From positions 627,001 to 691,000 of the forward strand of contig JACVTC010000003.1 of NCBI GenBank assembly GCA_016946835.1: a stretch of 64,000 bases of DNA, read 5' to 3'. Each line of letters begins with the position of its first letter. Position 1 is the stretch's first letter. The notes beneath the pieces are model-generated. The model saw nothing but the letters and a program-made list of their open reading frames with translations, was not told where the DNA came from and made no database searches. This document shows positions 54,674 to 64,000 of this stretch, one piece after another. The translations under genes and the position numbers were made by a program. Origin of the DNA: Neocallimastix lanati (nom. inval.). Its lineage: Eukaryota; Neocallimastigomycota; Neocallimastigomycetes; Neocallimastigales; Neocallimastigaceae.

Positions 54674-54912
54674 CTAAATAACGGAAACTCAAAAATTAAA
54701 TGTTCATAATAACTATTATCTTTGAAACTATTTGTCAAAAATATTATAATATTACCCAATAATTATAATCTTTCTAAATAACGGAAACTCAAAAATTAAA
54801 TGTTCATAATAACTATTATCTTTGAAACTATTTGTCAAAAATATTATAATATTACCCAATAATTATAATCTTTGAAGCTATTACTCTTAATGTCAAAAAT
54901 ATTATAATATAA
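54674..54912. repeat. Tandem repeat with 100-bp period
   Basis: CTAAATAACGGAAACTCAAA occurs at 54674 and again at 54774, with the whole 100-bp unit repeated without visible change. A partial third copy (TGTCAAAAATATTATAATAT) follows at about 54889. Confidence 0.9.
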
Positions 54913-55383
54913 TAAAATAAATATTGTGTTATTCATCATATTTACGATATATAATAATAAGACTATAATCAAATGCATATTTAAGTAAATACACAATATT
55001 TAAATTGTTATGAATTTATTAATTAATAATTTATTTATATACTATTATTTATAAATAATTAAATTTTAAAACGTTAAAAATTTTTTTATATTTTTATATA
55101 AAATAATATAGTTTAATTTTAAAATATTTCCATAAAAATAATAATTTAACAACATGGATTAACAATAAAGCTTTAATTAAAAAGCTTTTTAGTAAGTTTT
55201 GCTAGATTGTTCATTTTATTTTCTTCATATTGTATAGTTTTTTTTCCTTGATTTACTTTATATATATATCAATTAAATAACAAATTTAAAATGATTATTT
55301 TTTATTATTTCACTTCGTTATTTAATTCATCGAACTTTTTTCTTTAGGCTATTAACTCTTATATAAAAATATATAAGAGTTAA

Positions 55384-55431
<48 letters not shown>

Positions 55432-55578
55432 CTACCATACTTATATTGTAAGACTCTATATAATGATAAATAAATTAAACTTTAATAACTTAATACAGAA
55501 TTTTATCTTTATAAGATAATTGATAGTATAAAAATATAAATTTACTTTTTATGTCAATTTTTAAATTTAATATTTTAT
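54913..55578. other. Intergenic AT-rich DNA downstream of the karyopherin gene
   Basis: A T tract lies at about 55401-55425. A short inverted repeat ATTAACTCTTATATA/TATATAAGAGTTAATA lies around 55350-55385. I see no gene. Confidence 0.55.
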
Positions 55579-58500
55579 TTAAAGAGATTGGGCCATCTTT
55601 AAAACAATTGCTCTGCATTCATCATTTAATTGAGTCTCTGGTGGTGAGAGCATAACTTGGAATAAATTAGTTAAACCTTCTTTGTTATTTAAGATAAATG
55701 GATTTTGAGATTCAAATAAAAATTGAAGGAACTTAACTACTGGAACATTTTCCTCATAATCACTCTTAAGTGGAAGAGCATTAAAGAAAGTTGGTAATAT
55801 TTCTTCAATTGGAACAACATTTGGATAACGCAAAAGTAATCGGGAAACAGCACCACAGGCATTATCAATTGTTTGTGGAAGAGAAGTTGAGTTGAAGAGT
55901 GGAGAAAGACTAGAAAGAATTTCTGGATAGTAACTAGAAATATCTAATTGAGTGTTTTCACAAAGGATACCTATAGAGTAAGCAGCATTACTATTTACTT
56001 CATTGTTTTCATCTTTTAAACCAGCCATCAAAACTTGAAGAATTTCCTCGGTGTATGGACTAATTGTACCTTTAATACCAGCAGCTATTTCACCTAATGT
56101 ACCAATAGCCATGTTACGTTCATTTGGAGCTTTAGCTGGATTATAGAAGCTAACAATAGCTGGATAGAATCCTTCAAAGTATTCTTTGAATTGATCTCCA
56201 AGAACTAAGGCCATAGATCCAATAACATCAGAAGCTGAACTGATAACAATAGATTCATATTCTGTTTCTTCTAATTGTTCTGGATCTTCACCTTCATAAT
56301 CATAATCGAGTTGGCAGGTATGAGTACGTTTTAAAACACTCAATAAAACATTAGCAAGATCTTTATGACAATCATTAATTAATGCTGGACCTATGTTCTT
56401 AAGTTCAAGAGCAATTGATTGGAATACTTCCATTACTAAAACCTTATCTTCTTCTTCTGCTAAAACTGTAACAATTTCCGGCATAATTTGAGCAATAAGA
56501 GTAGCAACATCTTGGTTAATTGGAACCTTAACCGGTAAACCCGGTTGCCACTTTTCTGGGTTAGACATACCATAACAAGTTGAAATTACAGAAATTAATG
56601 AGTTACAGGCAGATTTACGAACACCTTCGAAGTCATGTTTTAATAAAGTCCTTAAAACTTCAATACTTTGTTCAAGATATGGCATGAAAGAATTCTTAGT
56701 AGCAGCGAAAATTTCTTGAAGACAATCTGCAGCAAATTCCTTTTCTTCAGCAATTGCTGATGAGGCTGTAAATAATTGATTAGCTTTTTCTTCAGCTTCT
56801 TCATTATCCATATCTTCAAATACACTTTCGTCACCAAAGATTAAATCATCGAGATCTTCAGATTGGTTTAATGATTCAAGAATTGGTGGCATTATATGTT
56901 CAAGGTATGGTGAGAACTCATCACCAAAGACTTTAGCTAGAATAGCAAAGAAAAAGAAACTTTGTTCCTTTAACTTTGGACTATCAATGGATAAACTTTC
57001 CATAGCTAATTTCATATTTTCTTGAACATATGGGCGGAAAATATCCTTACCAACAGCTTCTGCAATGGAACCCATTGTACCAGTAGCATTACCACGGATT
57101 AATAATTCTTCAGTACCTGTAGTTAATGACATTAATTGATGAATTCTTGGATAGAAAACTTCAAAATAGTCTAAGAACTTGTCACTAGCAGATATAGCAG
57201 CAGAACCAATAGCTTCAACAATAACTGCCTTGTTTTCAATAGCACCATGTTCTAATAAGAAAACAAATTTTTCAGCTAACATTGGGAGATATTGGACAAT
57301 TTCATCATTTAATCCTTCTAATAAGACATTTAAGGCATTTGTTGCTTGTCTTTGAATTTGAACATCCGGATCGTTCATTAAATTGAAAATCAAAGGAACG
57401 AAGGAACTGTGATGAACCGATACTTCCTCGACCATTTCCATTGCAATAAAGAAGAAGGAGATACATGCAGCTTTACGAACAACCGGTTCACTGTCTTGAA
57501 GACCTTGCGCAATAAATGTAAAGATATCATTAATTTTACTGCGGATTAAATCTGCACAACCATCGATTAGAGAACAAAGACTCATTAGAGCAGCCTTACG
57601 GAATAATGGGTTTGGATTTTGCATATAGTTAACAATATACTCCATAATAATTGGGAATATGTAATTTGGTGGCAATTTAGTAGCCATACAATTAATAATA
57701 CGGAATGTTAATCTAGCTGGGCAATCTTCATCTTCATCGTCTGGTTCTTCTTCGGTACCAATTGGGAAAATACCATCAATGATTGGTTTAACTAATTGTA
57801 AACGAATTAAATTGTTCTTCTTGTATAGTGGAATAAAGAATAACGTTGAAAGGGCAAGGTTTCTAATAGTTTCATCATAATCAGCATTTTTAGCAATATC
57901 AACTGTTAATTGAACAAGTTGAACGAAATGCTCAGAAACAATTTGTGTTTCTAAAGTAAGTAAAATATCAATAACATCGAAACAAGCTTGTGCTCCATCT
58001 CTGTTACTTTGTTCAAGACATTGATAAAGAACATTAACCATACTTGGAATCAAAGAACGGAATAATTCAATTTCTTTTTGGTTATCTTCATCAATATATT
58101 CAACAACACTACCTAAAGCTTTTATAGTAGTAATTCTAACATCAATACTTTCTGGATCATTAATAGTAACACTTAATAATTCAAAGATTTGTGGAAGTCT
58201 TTCTGTAAGATTGTCAACAATAACTTCAAATAAAGAATATAAAACGAAAACACCAACTTCACGATGATTGGAGTTTTGGCTTTTACAACATTCAAATAAG
58301 AAATCAATTAAATTAGTCCATCTGTTTTCTGGAATTTCAAATTCAGCCATAGCAGAAATACAACGAGCAATAGCATGACTGATAATTTTTTGTGGTTCAA
58401 CAGTAATGATTTCTAAAAGTCGTTGTTCTAATTGACTTTTAAGTTCGTTATTAATTTTATCAAAATGAGTCCTAACACGTTTTGGAAGTTCAACTGCAGC

Positions 58501-58921
58501 TACATGACGAATAGCAGTGTCCTTTGAATTTGAAATGATTTCAACTAAAGCTGGAATACAATTTTCATTATTGAAGTAATTTTGTTTTAAAATTTCAGTT
58601 GCCTAGTTATTTTAAAATTTAATATTAATTACTTTTATATTTCGTATTTAAATATTATATTATTTTGTTATATGACTAACTTGCTTAATAGCATTAGAAT
58701 CTGGTGAGGTTACTTGCTTTAATAATTGTTCTAAGTTAGCTAAATATTGTTGTTCCTGTATTTTATAATTTATTTTATATTATGAGTAATTTTAAATATA
58801 GTATTCTCATTAGTAAAATTTATTTTCTTTTATTTTCTTTAAATTATTTTTTGTTTTACTAAAATTTAATCTTTTTACTTTCTTTAAATTATTTTTTTTT
58901 TTAATTTTTACTTACATCCAT
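55579..58921 (-). CDS. Importin-beta family karyopherin, Kap123/importin-4 type
   Basis: Three exons join in phase 0: 58921-58916 (only ATG GAT), 58755-58681 and 58602-55579, giving 1,034 residues. The start MDEQQYLANLEQLLKQVTSP closely resembles the start of yeast Kap123, and the whole protein is built of HEAT repeats. It has two acidic insertions typical of importins: EEEPDDEDEDC (about 307) and a longer one around residues 605-640 (EDLDDLIFGDESVFEDMDNE). Known of the family: Kap123 carries ribosomal proteins and histones into the nucleus, releasing them on RanGTP. The length fits the family (about 1,100). The six-base first coding exon and its GTAAGT donor are easily missed. No lesion is seen. 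Confidence 0.93.
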
Positions 58922-59584
58922 ATTGTTAAATTTGGTATAGAAAAATTATAAATAATAATTATTAAAAAAAAAAACTTAAATAAGAGTATATAAATAAATA
59001 ATAAATTCCTAAAAATTTAAATAATTACAATATTAAAAAATATATTAGTATTTTTATAAATATTAATATTTTATATTAATTTATACATTTATAATTAATA
59101 AAATTCAATAAATTATATATAATACTTCATTACAATAAATTATTTTTTATATTTTTTTGCAAATAATTATTTTTTATATATTGTCTAATATAATTTAATT
59201 TTAATACAATATTTCTTTTATCTATAATAATATATTATTATTATTACTATCAATATTTTTTGTCTGTATAGTTTTCATATTTTTTTTTATTTTAATTTTA
59301 TTATAAACTCAAAATTGATTCTTAATTAAAATAAATAAAAATGATAATAAAAACAAAATTAAATAAAATCAATTCAATTTTAATTATCATTTTTATTTTT
59401 TATAACCTCCATTAGCAAATCTATTTTATAATTATATATTATATTTTATCTTATTTTCAATTCTTTCAATTTTTTTTCATTATATAGCAAAATTCTTCAA
59501 TTAATTCCTGTCATATAAATTCTTAACTTTTATTAACTTACTATCTTACTAGTAACACTTTTTCGAATTTTTTTGAAAGCAAGG

Positions 59585-59622
<38 letters not shown>

Positions 59623-59840
59623 TATGTTATAAGGATTTTGGAATTTAATTATAACTACAATATAATTCTTTTATATTAATTATATATTAAAATTTTAAAT
59701 AATATTTATTATTGTTTTTATTTTATAATATATTATAAAAAAAATTAATTTGTAATGGCTTATTATTCTTTATTTGATTGGATAAAAAGATTATTTTTAT
59801 ATTGTTGTAATTAATAAAATTATCATTATATTTTAATATA

Positions 59841-59878
<38 letters not shown>

Positions 59879-61174
59879 TTTTGATTTTAATTATTTTATA
59901 TGAAATAATTTTAAAATTAAAATAAAAAAAATTTAAACGTATTTTTTATCGAATATAATTAAATAAATAATTGAAATGGTAGTAAAGATAATAACCATTT
60001 AAATTATATTTAATTATTATATTACTTTTTAAAAAAAGTTTTAAATAAAAATATAAAAATAATAATTAATAAATATAATATAAATGATTAACAATTATAA
60101 AAATTTTTTAAAATAATCATTATATTTGATAAAAACAAAGATTTAAATTTTTAAAAATTATTTTTATAATATTTTAAAGTTTTAAAAAATTATATATAAT
60201 TAAAATTTTCATTTTAATTAAAGTATGATATTTTTAATATGATATAGTATATTAATAATATAATAATAGATCAAAATTTTAAAATTAATATATTTATTAT
60301 TACTTTTTTAATTAATTTAAAAGCTTCGAATTAATGTATTTATTCTGAATAAATACACATTCAAAAATATTTCAAAGAGTAAGAAATATATTTTTTCTTT
60401 TTTAAAAATATAAAATATTTTGAAATTTAAAAGAACATCTTTTTATTATTATAAACAAATAATATTTGGATCTTTATTAATTATAATAAAATAAAATATT
60501 TTTATTTTATTATTTCTTTAATGTAATTTTGAATTTCTATATAATTAAATATCTAAAAATATTCTTTTAATAAATTTCTAATAAATTATAATAAACCAAT
60601 TTGTTATTATTTATTAATGCTATTTTATAATTTAATGTCCATTTCAATTATTACAATTATTATATATGGTTAAATAATTTAAAAAATAAGTATTATAATT
60701 ATTATTACTGATTCATTTTTTTATTATACTTAAACAAATTAAAAAATTTTTTTATTTTTTATTAATAATTATTTTTTATTTTATTTTTATTTTATTTTTA
60801 TTTTTATTATTTTTATTATTTTTAGGTTAAGCTTTACATTAAAATTTATAGGGAAATAACAACAAATAATCTATTTAATTAATATATTTATTTAATTGCT
60901 TTTCTTATTTAATGACTACAATCATTTATATTACTATTATTATTATTATTATTATTTTTTTTTTTTTAACATTCAGTGTTGCATTTATTTATAAATTTTA
61001 AAATTTGAAATTGCATTATATATATATTTAATATAATATATCAAAATATATTGTATTAATTTATATAAAATTTGAATTTTCATTAACATTATTAATGTCA
61101 TAAGTTAAGTTTCTTTATTAATAATTAATATATATTTAAGGAAATATGATAATTATATTAATTTTATTGTTTGT
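58922..61174. other. Intergenic AT-rich DNA
   Basis: There are 2.2 kb of AT runs, with a T tract at about 59847-59876 and an A tract at about 59585-59600. No coding composition and no RNA gene are seen. The part next to 58921 is the presumed promoter of the karyopherin gene. Confidence 0.6.
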
Positions 61175-63759
<2,585 letters not shown>

Positions 63760-64000
63760 TCTTTTTTTTTTTTTTTTTTTTATTAAATTATTTTTAGCGA
63801 TATTTAAATTTTATTAAAACAAAATAAGTTATATTAATATTTAAAATAAGTATATTCAACTTTTTTTTTTTTTAAAAAAATATATATATATATAAATATT
63901 GAATCATATTTATTAAAAAAAAATATATATATATTTATGCAATTGATATATATATATAGAATAACTAAGAGATATTATTGTTTGATATTTTAAATAATTA
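63760..64000. other. Upstream region of the PheRS alpha gene
   Basis: AT-rich DNA with a T tract immediately before the start codon and TA repeats at about 63880-63960. No individual promoter element can be singled out. Confidence 0.4.

Overview
The window looks like nuclear DNA of an anaerobic gut fungus (Neocallimastigomycota). The intergenic DNA is almost pure A+T. Genes are islands of higher GC with short GT-AG introns, and the first gene encodes a secreted esterase carrying two cysteine-rich fungal dockerins, the module that tethers enzymes to anaerobic-fungal cellulosomes. Family calls and exon models were made by reading the sequence; no database search was run.

Layout. 1-2000: dockerin-tagged SGNH/CE6-type esterase (+). 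3467-6509: six-exon MBOAT lysophospholipid acyltransferase (-). 8522-15639: two neighbouring minus-strand genes for very low-complexity, disordered proteins, 246 and about 1,518 residues. The large one carries many SUMO-interaction-like motifs and many S/T-P sites and is unrecognised. 17.2-20.9 kb: a decayed Mutator-like (MULE) DNA transposon, a Copia relic and a tRNA-like sequence. 21789-28746: a whole-looking, recent Ty3/Gypsy chromovirus with 689-bp LTRs and a TAGAA target duplication. 31.1-34.1 kb: a second, broken Gypsy copy on the minus strand. 35.3-38.5 kb: a broken Copia copy (-). 38506-41860: a head-to-head palindrome made of two decayed MULE halves. 42768-46485: a broken Copia copy (+) with both LTRs, sitting in an (ATT)n tract that runs on for about 660 bp. 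48332-50499: secreted HExxH metalloprotease-like protein (-). 52051-52413: small unrecognised protein with repeated LHP motifs (-). 55579-58921: karyopherin Kap123/importin-4 (-). 61175-63759: cytosolic phenylalanyl-tRNA synthetase alpha subunit in twelve exons, 509 residues (-).

The host genes are separate transcription units with no evident shared pathway. The middle 26 kb is a nest of mobile DNA. The observations most worth a second look are the SIM-rich gene pair, the palindromic MULE whose arms share the same inactivating changes, and the primer sites of both Copia copies, which match the inside of tRNA-Lys(CUU) rather than its 3' end.
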